From: CADEDH01 sp965263455
Lineage (GTDB): Bacteria > Actinomycetota > Acidimicrobiia > Acidimicrobiales > SZUA-35
Reading direction: 5' to 3'
DNA length: 64,000 nt
NCBI GenBank assembly: GCA_965263455.1
Contig: CBDHHN010000004.1
Location: 3,224,001-3,288,000, forward strand
In this document: in pieces, positions 8,492-16,400 of the stretch
Numbering within the stretch: the first letter of the stretch is position 1
How the letters are laid out: every line of letters begins with the position of its first letter
Made by a program: the position numbers and the translations under genes
Notes under the pieces: generated by a model
What the model saw: the letters and a program-made list of their open reading frames with translations, nothing else
What the model was told of the DNA's origin: nothing
The model's database searches: none

Positions 8492-8917
8492 GTGTCACAC
8501 ATGGTCATCTACCGAGGTGCTGACGGTAAGCCGGGGTACCAGCAGGCGGAAGACATTCACGATGCTGTCACATTCGTCGAGCAGATGCGTAACGAGGATG
8601 GCGTGGAGCACGCCCGCATCTTCCGGTTGGAGGAGGTCGAGTTCGAGTACCGACCCTACTTCCGGGTCGAGCTGGCCTCGTCCATGCCCGGTGGTGAGGT
8701 CCTGGCCGCGCCGCCCCCCATGGCCGCCGTGCCGTCCGGGCCGACCGTCGACGTCACCGATGAGGCTCTGGGCGTCATGGACGACCCGGCCTTCGAGATG
8801 ATGGAGCCCGGCATGGTGGGCATGGACGGCGACGAACTGGGCGACGTGACCGACATGTCCGACGCCGGGGCCGTTGCCGGCAACGGGGCCGCCCGTCGGG
8901 GTCTGTTCGGACGCTGA
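8492..8917 (+). CDS. Conserved-looking hypothetical protein, acidic Met-rich tail
   Basis: I do not recognise a named family. It is 141 residues: a compact N-terminal part (MVIYRGADGKPGYQQAEDIH and VEHARIFRLEEVEFEYRPYF), then a Pro/Ala linker, then an acidic, Met/Gly-rich tail ending ARRGLFGR. GTG 8492 is the best start because GGAGG (8481-8485) sits 6 nt before it; an upstream TTG has no ribosome site. No membrane segment or signal peptide is present. The folded, mixed-charge N-terminus with a disordered acidic tail suggests a small adaptor. The neighbour downstream is a convergent 59-residue membrane protein. Confidence 0.7.
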   Translation: MSHMVIYRGADGKPGYQQAEDIHDAVTFVEQMRNEDGVEHARIFRLEEVEFEYRPYFRVELASSMPGGEVLAAPPPMAAVPSGPTVDVTDEALGVMDDPAFEMMEPGMVGMDGDELGDVTDMSDAGAVAGNGAARRGLFGR

Positions 8918-8946
8918 CCGGAGCCCGGCCGCCCCGAGGGGTCAGC
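8913..8946. terminator. Bidirectional hairpin between convergent genes
   Basis: GCTGACC (8913-8919) pairs with GGTCAGC (8940-8946). The stem contains the stop codons of both convergent genes. A 7-bp stem with a GC-rich 20-nt loop could end transcription from either side. Confidence 0.4.
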
Positions 8947-9121
8947 CGGCGATGGCTCGTTCGAGGACGAACAGCATCAGCAACGCAGTGGCCCCGATGA
9001 CGAAGGCCAGTCCGATGCCGATGGTGATCACGACCGAGCCCAGGGTGAACAGTGCCGTCACCCGCCGCCACAGTGGGGTGCGAGATCCGCTCCACGATCC
9101 CTCGACTGCGTGCTGCGTCAT
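8942..9121 (-). CDS. Small single-span membrane protein (59 aa)
   Basis: A short frame of 59 codons from ATG 9121 to TGA 8942. It starts MTQHAVEGSWSGS, has a basic stretch TPLWRRVTALF, then one long hydrophobic segment (GSVVITIGIGLAFVIGATAL and LLMLFVLER) and ends AIAG. The positive-inside charge pattern predicts a cytoplasmic N-terminus with one membrane span. It fills an otherwise empty 280-bp gap and uses codons with the expected G/C third positions. No family is recognised. It is convergent with the 141-residue protein gene and divergent from the PDZ-Lon protease, whose substrate or regulator it might be (speculative). Confidence 0.6.
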   Translation of the reverse strand: MTQHAVEGSWSGSRTPLWRRVTALFTLGSVVITIGIGLAFVIGATALLMLFVLERAIAG

Positions 9122-9196
9122 CCTTTTTCAACGACCTTTCGGTATCGGGCAGTAACGTCGTCTGTACTCCGTCAACGGACCATCCGATAGTGGAGG

Positions 9197-10324
9197 ATGA
9201 TGGCAGAGCCCGACGAGATCCTATCCCCAAGCTCGGCCCGCCAACGGGCGGTCCGCAGGGCCATGTGGCAGTGGGTCGGGTCCATGGTCGGGTTCGTGGT
9301 GGCGGCCGCCGTACTGGGTGGCGTGCTGTTCAAGGTCCCCTACGTGGCGCTGGTTCCGGGGTCGGCCCGGGACACCGAGCCACTGTTGGAAGTCGAGGGG
9401 ATCGAGTCCTATCCGAGTGATGGAGAGTTGCTGCTGACCACGGTGCGGGTCCGGCAGCGACCGAATCTTTGGGAATACCTGTGGCTGCAGACCGATGAGG
9501 ACGTTGAGATCGTGCCCGAGGAACTGATCCTCGGCGATCGCACGCCCGAGGAGAATCGCGAGATGAATCTCCAGCTGATGACCGACTCCAAGTCGGTGGC
9601 GGTCGCCGTCGCGCTCGAAGAACTGGGTTACGACGCCATCAGCGCCGACGGGGTGCTCATCCTCGAACTCGTGCCGGGAGCGGCGGCGGAGGACGTCCTG
9701 GATGTCGGCGACACCATCGTGGCCATCGACGATCGCCCGGTCCTGGGCAGCGGCGACCTGGTCGAGGTCCTGGGCGGGTTCACCCCCGGAGACGAGATCG
9801 AGTTGACCGTGGAGCCCCACGACGGCTCGGGGGAGACGACGGTGGCGGTGGAGTTGGGGGCCAAGCCCGACGATTCCGAGGCCGCCTTCCTCGGTGTGGG
9901 CCCGACCGATCGGGTCCAGTTCACCACCGACTTCGACTTCCTGGTCGACATCGACAGCGGGGCCGTGGGCGGCCCCTCGGCCGGTCTGGCCTTCACCCTC
10001 GCCGTACTCGATCAGCTCACCGAGGGTGAGTTGACCGGCGGCGCCACGGTGGCGGTCACCGGGACCATCGATCCGGCCGGGCGGGTCGGACCGGTGGGTG
10101 GAGTGGTGCAGAAGACGGCGGCGGTCCGGGATCTCGGTGCCGACGCCTTCCTCGTACCGGCCGGGCTCAACCCGGCCGAGTTGGAACGGGTAATGGAGCG
10201 CGCGGGTGACGACCTGGAAGTGATTCCGGTCGAGGATCTGGACGATGCCCTCGAGGCGTTGGCCGGTCTGGGAGGAGAGGTCGCGGCGGTCGAGGAATTC
10301 GCCGCCGCCAACCTGTCCTCGTGA
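9197..10324 (+). CDS. Membrane-anchored PDZ/Lon-like serine protease (YlbL type)
   Basis: A 375-residue protein with a single N-terminal membrane span (GSMVGFVVAAAVLGGVLFKV), an extracellular linker, a PDZ domain (ISADGVLILELVPGAAAEDV, DVGDTIVAIDDRPV) and a C-terminal Lon-type S16 proteolytic domain. The Ser-Lys dyad is present: Ser in GGPSAGLAFTLAVLD and Lys in GGVVQKTAAVRDLGAD. The layout is that of YlbL-like proteins, which are non-ATP-dependent. ATG 9197 and ATG 9200 are tandem candidates; GGAGG directly precedes the first, so 9200 has the better spacing. The substrate is unknown. Confidence 0.87.
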   Translation: MMAEPDEILSPSSARQRAVRRAMWQWVGSMVGFVVAAAVLGGVLFKVPYVALVPGSARDTEPLLEVEGIESYPSDGELLLTTVRVRQRPNLWEYLWLQTDEDVEIVPEELILGDRTPEENREMNLQLMTDSKSVAVAVALEELGYDAISADGVLILELVPGAAAEDVLDVGDTIVAIDDRPVLGSGDLVEVLGGFTPGDEIELTVEPHDGSGETTVAVELGAKPDDSEAAFLGVGPTDRVQFTTDFDFLVDIDSGAVGGPSAGLAFTLAVLDQLTEGELTGGATVAVTGTIDPAGRVGPVGGVVQKTAAVRDLGADAFLVPAGLNPAELERVMERAGDDLEVIPVEDLDDALEALAGLGGEVAAVEEFAAANLSS

Positions 10325-10393
10325 CGTGGCTCGACCGGCCAGGCCCCTCGGGGTCGGGCGGCGAGCGTGCAACACTCGAGTCCATAGGAGCCG

Positions 10394-10399
10394 TAGCAT
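10394..10399 (+). promoter_or_regulatory. -10 box TAGCAT of leaderless DivIVA-domain gene
   Basis: TAGCAT ends 6 nt before ATG 10406. A competing reading is an AGGAG at 10386-10390 placed 9 nt before TTG 10400. The -10 geometry matches several other genes in the window, so ATG 10406 is preferred. Confidence 0.5.
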
Positions 10400-10405
10400 T
10401 TGAGC

Positions 10406-12547
10406 ATGGCAGCTGACGCCCGAGCCGAGTTCGACCCCAAGGAGATCGCTCGGGCCGCATTCCCCACCGCCTTCCGTGGTTACGACCAGGACGCCGTGCG
10501 GCGCTACCTGTCCCGTCTGGCCACCGCAATCAGTCGCGCCCAACAACTCGGTCTGCTGGGCTCGGTCGACTCCAACAACGGCGATCAATCGGTCCGTGAG
10601 GCCGAGCTCGAGTTGGAGGCGTCCGAGCTCCGTGCCCGGGTCGACGAGCTGGAGGACCTCCTCAACTCGACCCCGGTCGAGGCCGCCCCGGTGGCTCTGG
10701 CCGCCCGGGACTTGGACGAGGCCGAGCTGATCGAGCTCCTCGGCCACGAGACGGCCCGCATCCTGGAGCAGGCCCGATCGGCCGCCTCCGACATCGTCCA
10801 CCGGGCCGAGGCCGAGGCCGAGGCCGTGCGGGAGCAGGCCGAGCTCGACATCAAGGCCCTCAACGAGGAGGCCGAGGACATGCTGGCCGCCGCCCGCATG
10901 GAGGCCGACGAGACCCGGGCCGCGGCCGCCGCCGAGGCCAAGCGGAGCCAATCCCGGTCCAAGGCCGAGGCCAAGCGGAGTCGCGACCAGGTCAAGAACC
11001 AGGCCGAGGAACTGCTGGCGGAGGCGACGCTCAAGGCCGACGACGAGCTGGCCGAGGCGCGCCACCGCTCCGACGAGTTGCTAGCCGAGGCCGAGCAGCT
11101 CCGGGAGGAGGTGTTGGGCGACCTGGTCCGCCGCCGGCGGCTCTACCGGGAGCAGCTGGCGCGGATGAACAAGGCCCGGGACCGGCTGACCCAATCGCTC
11201 ACCTTGGCCCGCTCCGAGATCGACACCATCTCGGGCGACCTGAACGAGTCCGGTGCCGCCGTCCTGGAACTGGACGAACTGGAGTCGACGGCCGCCGAGG
11301 CGACCGGCGACGGCGATGAGGTCGGCGAGCTGGTCGCCCAACTCGAGGCCGGTACGGCTACGCGGCCCGACGGTCTCCCCTTGGCCCCCGTTCCCGGAGC
11401 CCGCCCGGTCAGCCTCGACCTGCGGGACGACGTGGACCTCGGCGATCGTGTCGAGGGCGCCACCGATCTCGATCTCGATCTCGATCTCGATGCCGATGTC
11501 GACGGTGACCTCGATCTCGACCTCGACCTCGACGGCGACGACCTGAAGGTCGAGTACCTGAGCGTCGACGCCGGTTCCGACCCCGACCGAGACATCGATC
11601 GGGACATCGATCGGGACATCGATCGGGAGATCGACCTCGATGCCGGGCCCGACTCCGACGGTGACGAGGGCCTGATGGCCCTCAAGTACGCAGCGTCCGG
11701 CTCCGGAGGGTCGAGCGCCATGCCGTCGGCCAACGGAGCCCACGGCGCGGTGGCCACCGCCGTCGATCCGGTCGACGTGGCCGACGGTGAGCTCACGCTC
11801 GATCTGTCGAGTCTGTCGGTGATGGGCGCGGCCCCCGGGACCATGCACCGGGCCGCCACCCGCGGCGACCTGCCCCGTTCCACCCCCTTCGCCGGCACGC
11901 TTCCTGCCGCCTTCGAGGGACGGGACTCGGCCCTGACCCGGGCGCTGCCCGGCTTCCGTCGTCGGCTGAAGCGGGCCGTCAACGACGATCAGAGCCAGGT
12001 TCTCGACCGCCTCCGGGCCGGCCGGGGCCAGATCCGGGCCGACGAACTCCCCCTGGCCGACGAACAACTGGACCGCTACCTCGAGGCCCTGCGCCCTGCC
12101 CTCCACGATGTGGTCAGGGCCGGCGGAGACCTGCTCAACGCCACCTCGGTGCCCGAGAGCGGGGTCGACAACCTTGCGATCCAGTTGGCCCGCCACGTCG
12201 TCGAGTGTCTGCGGACGCCGACGGTGGCCGCCATCGAAGCCGCCACCGATCCCGACCGCGAGGCCATTCTCGATCCGGTCCGGGCCACGTATCGCGACTT
12301 CCGCAACGGCGTGCTGCCCGACCTCATCGAGGACGCGCTGCACGAGGCCTTCGCCCTCGGCCTCTACAGCGCCATCGACGAGACCGAGGCGGTGCTGTGG
12401 TTGACCGATCCCCGGCTCGACCCGGATCCGATCTGCGAGGAGAACAGCGCCTCGGCCAGCCTGCCCAAGGGCACCCTGTTCCCCAGCGGGCACGCCCGTC
12501 CGCTGTCCATGCCCGGGTGTCGCTGCCTGGCCATCCCGGCCCGGTGA
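10406..12547 (+). CDS. DivIVA-domain coiled-coil protein with acidic repeats and Cys-motif C-terminus
   Basis: About 713 residues. Residues 1-50 carry a DivIVA-type module (FPTAFRGYDQDAVRRYLSRL). Residues about 70-290 form a long Ala/Glu/Arg coiled coil with heptads (ARSAASDIVHRAEAEAEAVR, KRSRDQVKNQAEELL). Residues about 345-430 are a disordered acidic region of Asp-Leu and Asp-Ile-Asp-Arg repeats. Residues about 490-713 form a folded helical domain ending in DPDPICEENSASA, KGTLFPSGHARPL and SMPGCRCLAI. DivIVA proteins mark curved or polar membrane and organise growth or division. The C-terminal Cys/CRC pattern resembles phage-head morphogenesis proteins and is unexpected here. TTG 10400 is an alternative start with a Shine-Dalgarno. 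Confidence 0.8.
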   Translation: MAADARAEFDPKEIARAAFPTAFRGYDQDAVRRYLSRLATAISRAQQLGLLGSVDSNNGDQSVREAELELEASELRARVDELEDLLNSTPVEAAPVALAARDLDEAELIELLGHETARILEQARSAASDIVHRAEAEAEAVREQAELDIKALNEEAEDMLAAARMEADETRAAAAAEAKRSQSRSKAEAKRSRDQVKNQAEELLAEATLKADDELAEARHRSDELLAEAEQLREEVLGDLVRRRRLYREQLARMNKARDRLTQSLTLARSEIDTISGDLNESGAAVLELDELESTAAEATGDGDEVGELVAQLEAGTATRPDGLPLAPVPGARPVSLDLRDDVDLGDRVEGATDLDLDLDLDADVDGDLDLDLDLDGDDLKVEYLSVDAGSDPDRDIDRDIDRDIDREIDLDAGPDSDGDEGLMALKYAASGSGGSSAMPSANGAHGAVATAVDPVDVADGELTLDLSSLSVMGAAPGTMHRAATRGDLPRSTPFAGTLPAAFEGRDSALTRALPGFRRRLKRAVNDDQSQVLDRLRAGRGQIRADELPLADEQLDRYLEALRPALHDVVRAGGDLLNATSVPESGVDNLAIQLARHVVECLRTPTVAAIEAATDPDREAILDPVRATYRDFRNGVLPDLIEDALHEAFALGLYSAIDETEAVLWLTDPRLDPDPICEENSASASLPKGTLFPSGHARPLSMPGCRCLAIPAR
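11464..11541 (+). repeat. Hexanucleotide GATCTC-type repeat (Asp-Leu run)
   Basis: An in-frame run of GATCTC/GACCTC units interrupted once, encoding alternating Asp-Leu. The near-perfect sequence identity of neighbouring units suggests recent slippage expansion. Confidence 0.8.
11591..11638 (+). repeat. 12-bp tandem repeat GACATCGATCGG
   Basis: Three identical 12-bp units followed by a diverged fourth, encoding Asp-Ile-Asp-Arg. It lies in frame in the DivIVA-domain gene and contains the palindrome ATCGAT in every unit. Confidence 0.85.
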
Positions 12548-12549
12548 AC

Positions 12550-12566
12550 CCCGGCCCGCCGCCGGG
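12550..12566 (+). terminator. Possible hairpin terminator
   Basis: CCCGGC, 5-nt loop, GCCGGG directly after the stop codon of the DivIVA-domain gene. The stem is short and there is no T-tract. Confidence 0.3.
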
Positions 12567-12659
12567 ATGGCGCAGCCGGACCGAGGGCCCGGTGACGGGT
12601 CGGCGACGGTCGCCCGCTCGACCCCCCACCAGGGCTGTCGAGCGGTAGCCTCATCCTGA

Positions 12660-15575
12660 ATGCGATCGGTACGTGACAACGTGACTGGATCCAGGTACCG
12701 CGTGCCGGTGGCCATCGCCGTCGGCGTCACCGTGGTGCTCCTGTTGTCGGCGAATGGGGTGGCCGACACCTACACCGACTGGCTCTGGTACTCAAACCTC
12801 GGGTTCGGCTCGGTCTGGACCACCATCATCGGGACCCAGATCCTGCTGGGGGCGGTGTTCACCATCGCCTTCTTCCTCCTCCTGTGGCTCAACCTCCTCG
12901 TGGCCGACCGGCTGGCCCCCGCATTCCGGCCGGCATCGCCCGAGGAGGACCTGATCGAGCGGTACCACCAGATCGTGGGCCGCCGGGCCGGGCAGCTCCG
13001 CATCGCCGTCTCCGCCCTGTTCGCCCTCGTGGCCGGGGCCAACACGGCGTCGCGGTGGGAGGAGTGGCTGCTGTTCGCCAACCGGACCTCGTTCGGCGTG
13101 ACCGATCCGCTGTTCGGGCGAGACGCCGGGTTCTACGTCTTCACGCTGCCGTTCGTGTCGTTCGTGGTCGACTGGCTCTTCGCCTCGCTGATCCTGACCC
13201 TGGTCGTGGTGACGGTGGCCCACTACCTCAACGGTGGGATCCGGGCCGCCGCCCCGGCCGAGCGGGTGAGTCAGGGGGTCAAGCTCCACCTGTCGGTTCT
13301 GCTGGCGTTTCTCGCCGTCATCCGTGCCGCCGCCTACTGGCTCGACCGCTTCTCGCTGCTGAACTCCAGTCGGGGCGTGGTCGACGGGGCCCTGGCCACC
13401 GACGTCAACGTCCAGCTCCCGGCCTACCAGCTGCTGGCCCTGATCTCGCTGTTCGGGGCGGTGCTGTTCCTGGCCAACGTCCGCCGTCAGGGCTGGGGCC
13501 TGCCCTTGGTGGCGGTGGGCCTGTGGGCCATCAGCCACGTGTTCGTCGGCAGTCTGTTCCCGGCGATCTACCAGCGGATCCGGATCGAGCCTCAGCTCTC
13601 GACCCGGGAGGGCGAGTTCGTGGCCCACAACATCACGGCCACCCGCTTCGCCTACGGGCTCGACGCCGACAGCCTGCGCATCGAGGACTTCGACTACCAA
13701 CCCGGCCTCACCGCCGACGAGGTCGACGACTACGACAACGTGCTCGACAACGTGCCGCTTGTCGATCCGGTACTGGCCGTCGACTCCTTCACCCGGAGCC
13801 AGGGCGAGCGTGCCTTCTATCGATTCAGCGACCAGCTCGACGTCGACCGCTACCAGATCGACGGTCAGCTCCGGCCCGTCGTGCTGTCGATGCGGGGTCT
13901 GGACCTCGGCGTCGACGAGGTGGGCGGCGGCTGGGAGGCGCAGCACATCGTCTTCACCCACGGGTACGGGGCGGCCATGGCCGCCGGTTGGCAGGTCGAC
14001 ACCAACGGCCGACCCAACTTCCTGATGCGGGGGTTGGGCGACGTCACGATCGACGAGGGTCTCACCGAGACCCTGGGCCAGCCGCGCCTCTATTACGGCG
14101 AGGACTTCGACGGTTACGCCATCGTCAACGCCGGTCGAGACGAGGTCGACTACCAGACCTCGGCCAACATCTCGGTGCCCTACCGCTACGAGGGTGAGGG
14201 CGGCGTGAAGATGGGCTCGCTGGTGCGTCGGACCGCCTTCGCCCTTCGGTTCCGCGACCTCGACCCGCTCATCGCCGCCACCGTCACCAGTGATTCGAAG
14301 GCCATCTACAACCGCGACGTGGTCGGTCGGGTCGAGGCCCTGGCCCCCTTCCTCCGCTTCGACTCCAACCCCTACCCGGTGGTGGCCGACGATCAGCTCT
14401 ATTGGGTGGTCGACGGGTACACCACGAGCAACGTCTACCCCTACGCCCAATCGGTGGAGACCGATCTCATCGGATCCGACCTCTCGGGCAACATGAACTA
14501 CGTCCGCAACTCGGTGAAGGCCGTGGTCGACGCCTTCAACGGCGAGGTGCGGTTCTACGTGTTCGACGACGAGGACCCGATCCTGGCCACCTGGTCCCAG
14601 GCCTTCCCCGACCTGTTCGTCGATCGGGCGGAACTCTCGCCCGAGATCGTCGACAACCTCCGCTATCCGGAGGACATCTTCCGGGTCCAGACCGACATGT
14701 GGTCGCGGTACGTGGTCGAGGATCCGGTGCAGCTGATCGTGGGCGACGTCGCCTGGTCGGTGGCGGCCCAGCCCCGACGCGAGGCCCAGGTGGGGGAGGG
14801 CGACGCCTCCAGCAACACGTCGATGCGGCCCCAGTACCTGGTCACCCGGCTGCCCGGGGAGACCGAACCCGAGTTCGTGCTCCAGCGGGCCTTCGTGCCC
14901 CGTTCGGGCCAGGCCGGTTCCAGCACCGCCCGCCCGGAACTGACCGGCATCATGATGGCCCGCTCCGATCCCGACAACTACGGCGAACTGGTGCTCTACA
15001 ACATCGAGAGCGGCCTGGTCGAGGCTCCTGACTTCGTCCACTCCGAGATCCGCAAGGACCAGCAGCTCACCGACTTCGTCCGTGATCAGATCGGCTCGGT
15101 CGTGCTGTTCGGCGAGATGACGCTGCTCCTGGTCGAGGACACGATCGTCTACGTCCGTCCCGTGTACGTCGAGGCCCCCAGCGCCACCGCGGTGCCCGAG
15201 TTGAGTCGGGTCATCGCCGTCAACGGCGACCAGATCTCGATGGGCCGCAGCCTCGACGAAGCCTTGGCCGCCGTGGTCGGCGACGGGACGCGTAGCACGA
15301 CGGTGGTGGCGGCCGAAGACCCCGAACCGGATTCGGTCGATGACGACCCCGCACCGGTGGAGCCGGCACCCGACAGCGACTACGACCCGACCGGGCGTTC
15401 GGTGGTGCAGCTGATCACCGACGCCGAGGACTTCCTGCGGGCCGCCGACCAGTCCGAGGCCGACGGGCGGCCGGAGGAGGCCGAGGCCCAGCGGCAGGAG
15501 GCCCAACGGGCACTCCTCGAGGCCCAGCGGCTGCTCGGTGGTGTGCCGCTGGCCACCTCGGGTGCCGGTTCCTGA
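12660..15575 (+). CDS. UPF0182 family membrane protein
   Basis: 971 residues, the usual length of the actinobacterial UPF0182 family. The N-terminal third has about seven membrane spans (VPVAIAVGVTVVLLLSANGV, TQILLGAVFTIAFFLLLWLN and others). The remainder is a large extracytoplasmic domain with family signatures ATRFAYGLDADSLRIEDFDY and RDVVGRVEALAPFLRFDSNP, and a Glu/Gln-rich C-terminal tail. Function is unknown for the family; it is widespread in Actinobacteria and some cyanobacteria. TAGCCT lies 8 nt before the ATG, so the transcript probably has almost no leader. The C-terminal 80 residues are low complexity (acid/Pro then Arg/Glu/Ala). Confidence 0.92.
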   Translation: MRSVRDNVTGSRYRVPVAIAVGVTVVLLLSANGVADTYTDWLWYSNLGFGSVWTTIIGTQILLGAVFTIAFFLLLWLNLLVADRLAPAFRPASPEEDLIERYHQIVGRRAGQLRIAVSALFALVAGANTASRWEEWLLFANRTSFGVTDPLFGRDAGFYVFTLPFVSFVVDWLFASLILTLVVVTVAHYLNGGIRAAAPAERVSQGVKLHLSVLLAFLAVIRAAAYWLDRFSLLNSSRGVVDGALATDVNVQLPAYQLLALISLFGAVLFLANVRRQGWGLPLVAVGLWAISHVFVGSLFPAIYQRIRIEPQLSTREGEFVAHNITATRFAYGLDADSLRIEDFDYQPGLTADEVDDYDNVLDNVPLVDPVLAVDSFTRSQGERAFYRFSDQLDVDRYQIDGQLRPVVLSMRGLDLGVDEVGGGWEAQHIVFTHGYGAAMAAGWQVDTNGRPNFLMRGLGDVTIDEGLTETLGQPRLYYGEDFDGYAIVNAGRDEVDYQTSANISVPYRYEGEGGVKMGSLVRRTAFALRFRDLDPLIAATVTSDSKAIYNRDVVGRVEALAPFLRFDSNPYPVVADDQLYWVVDGYTTSNVYPYAQSVETDLIGSDLSGNMNYVRNSVKAVVDAFNGEVRFYVFDDEDPILATWSQAFPDLFVDRAELSPEIVDNLRYPEDIFRVQTDMWSRYVVEDPVQLIVGDVAWSVAAQPRREAQVGEGDASSNTSMRPQYLVTRLPGETEPEFVLQRAFVPRSGQAGSSTARPELTGIMMARSDPDNYGELVLYNIESGLVEAPDFVHSEIRKDQQLTDFVRDQIGSVVLFGEMTLLLVEDTIVYVRPVYVEAPSATAVPELSRVIAVNGDQISMGRSLDEALAAVVGDGTRSTTVVAAEDPEPDSVDDDPAPVEPAPDSDYDPTGRSVVQLITDAEDFLRAADQSEADGRPEEAEAQRQEAQRALLEAQRLLGGVPLATSGAGS

Positions 15576-15677
15576 CGCGACTGGGACCGGCGACTGCCGG
15601 GCCTTCTACACTTGGTCTACTGCTCGGCGGGGGCGGTCCACGTCCCCGGTCCGGGTGTTTGCGTTCCGTGCCGCTAT

Positions 15678-15692
15678 CAGGTCGTCGACCTG
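15678..15692 (+). promoter_or_regulatory. Palindrome directly before the msrA ribosome site
   Basis: CAGGTCG-T-CGACCTG, a perfect 7+7 inverted repeat. It ends immediately before AGGAGG (15693-15698), which is 4 nt from the msrA ATG. It could be an operator, or an RNA hairpin affecting ribosome access. A TACACT -10-like box lies about 70 nt upstream (15607-15612). Confidence 0.4.
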
Positions 15693-15702
15693 AGGAGGAC
15701 TG

Positions 15703-16356
15703 ATGTTCCGTCGATTCAGCACCAGGGATCTGACCGTTCCCGAGCCCGATCAGTGCCTTCCGGGGCGCGACACCGCCGTGCCGGTGCCCGACGCCCACTT
15801 CGTCAACGGCCGTCCCCTCGTCGGGCCGTTCCCCGAGGGGACCGACACCCTGGTCGTGGGGATGGGCTGTTTCTGGGGGGCCGAGCGCCTCTACTGGGAG
15901 CAGGCCGGGGTTTGGACCACGGCGGCCGGCTATGCCGGCGGCACCACCCCCAACCCGACCTACGAGGAGACCTGTACCGGCATGACCGGCCACACCGAGG
16001 CCGTCCTTGTGGTGTTCGATCCGGCCGAGGTCGGTCTCGAGCAGCTGTTCAAGATCTTCTGGGAGAACCACGACCCGACCCAGCACATGGGCCAGGGCAA
16101 CGACATCGGGACCCAGTACCGCTCGGCCATCTACACCAACTCCGACGCCCAGCACGAGGCGGCGGTGGCCAGCCGCGACGCCTACCAGGCCCAGCTGACG
16201 GCAGGCGGCTTCGGTGAGATCACCACCGAGATCGCCCCGGTCGGACCCTTCTACTACGCCGAGGACTACCACCAGCAGTACCTGGCCAAGAACCCCCGCG
16301 GTTACTGCAACCACGGGTTCTGCCAGGTGGCCTACGACGTGTCGACCCTGACCTGA
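15703..16356 (+). CDS. msrA: Peptide-methionine (S)-S-oxide reductase
   Basis: A 217-residue cytosolic MsrA, which reduces the S-epimer of methionine sulfoxide in proteins. The catalytic cysteine is C56 in VVGMGCFWGAERLYW. Other signatures are TAAGYAGGTTPNPTYEE, GHTEAVLVVFDP, YRSAIYTNSDAQ and FYYAEDYHQQYLAKNP. Two further cysteines in RGYCNHGFCQ are in the position of resolving cysteines. About 40 residues precede the catalytic domain. It has a good ribosome site AGGAGG. The upstream palindrome suggests regulated translation or transcription, plausible for an oxidative-repair gene, but not proven. Confidence 0.95.
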   Translation: MFRRFSTRDLTVPEPDQCLPGRDTAVPVPDAHFVNGRPLVGPFPEGTDTLVVGMGCFWGAERLYWEQAGVWTTAAGYAGGTTPNPTYEETCTGMTGHTEAVLVVFDPAEVGLEQLFKIFWENHDPTQHMGQGNDIGTQYRSAIYTNSDAQHEAAVASRDAYQAQLTAGGFGEITTEIAPVGPFYYAEDYHQQYLAKNPRGYCNHGFCQVAYDVSTLT

Positions 16357-16372
16357 TCCCAACCGATCCGCC

Positions 16373-16393
16373 GCCGGCCCGGACACGGCCGGC
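16373..16393 (+). terminator. Hairpin between msrA and the large regulator
   Basis: GCCGGCC, 7-nt loop, GGCCGGC, ending 7 nt before the next start codon. It may separate the two transcription units. Confidence 0.4.
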
Positions 16394-16400
16394 CTCTGCC

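Noticed and set aside
11591..11638. Possible CRISPR-like repeats
   Set aside because: 12-bp tandem units without spacers, in frame inside a protein gene.
12792..15506. A 904-codon open frame on the minus strand
   Set aside because: It lies fully opposite the UPF0182 gene. Its composition (Gly/Val/His/Asp runs) is what antisense of a GC-rich gene gives, and there are no domains.
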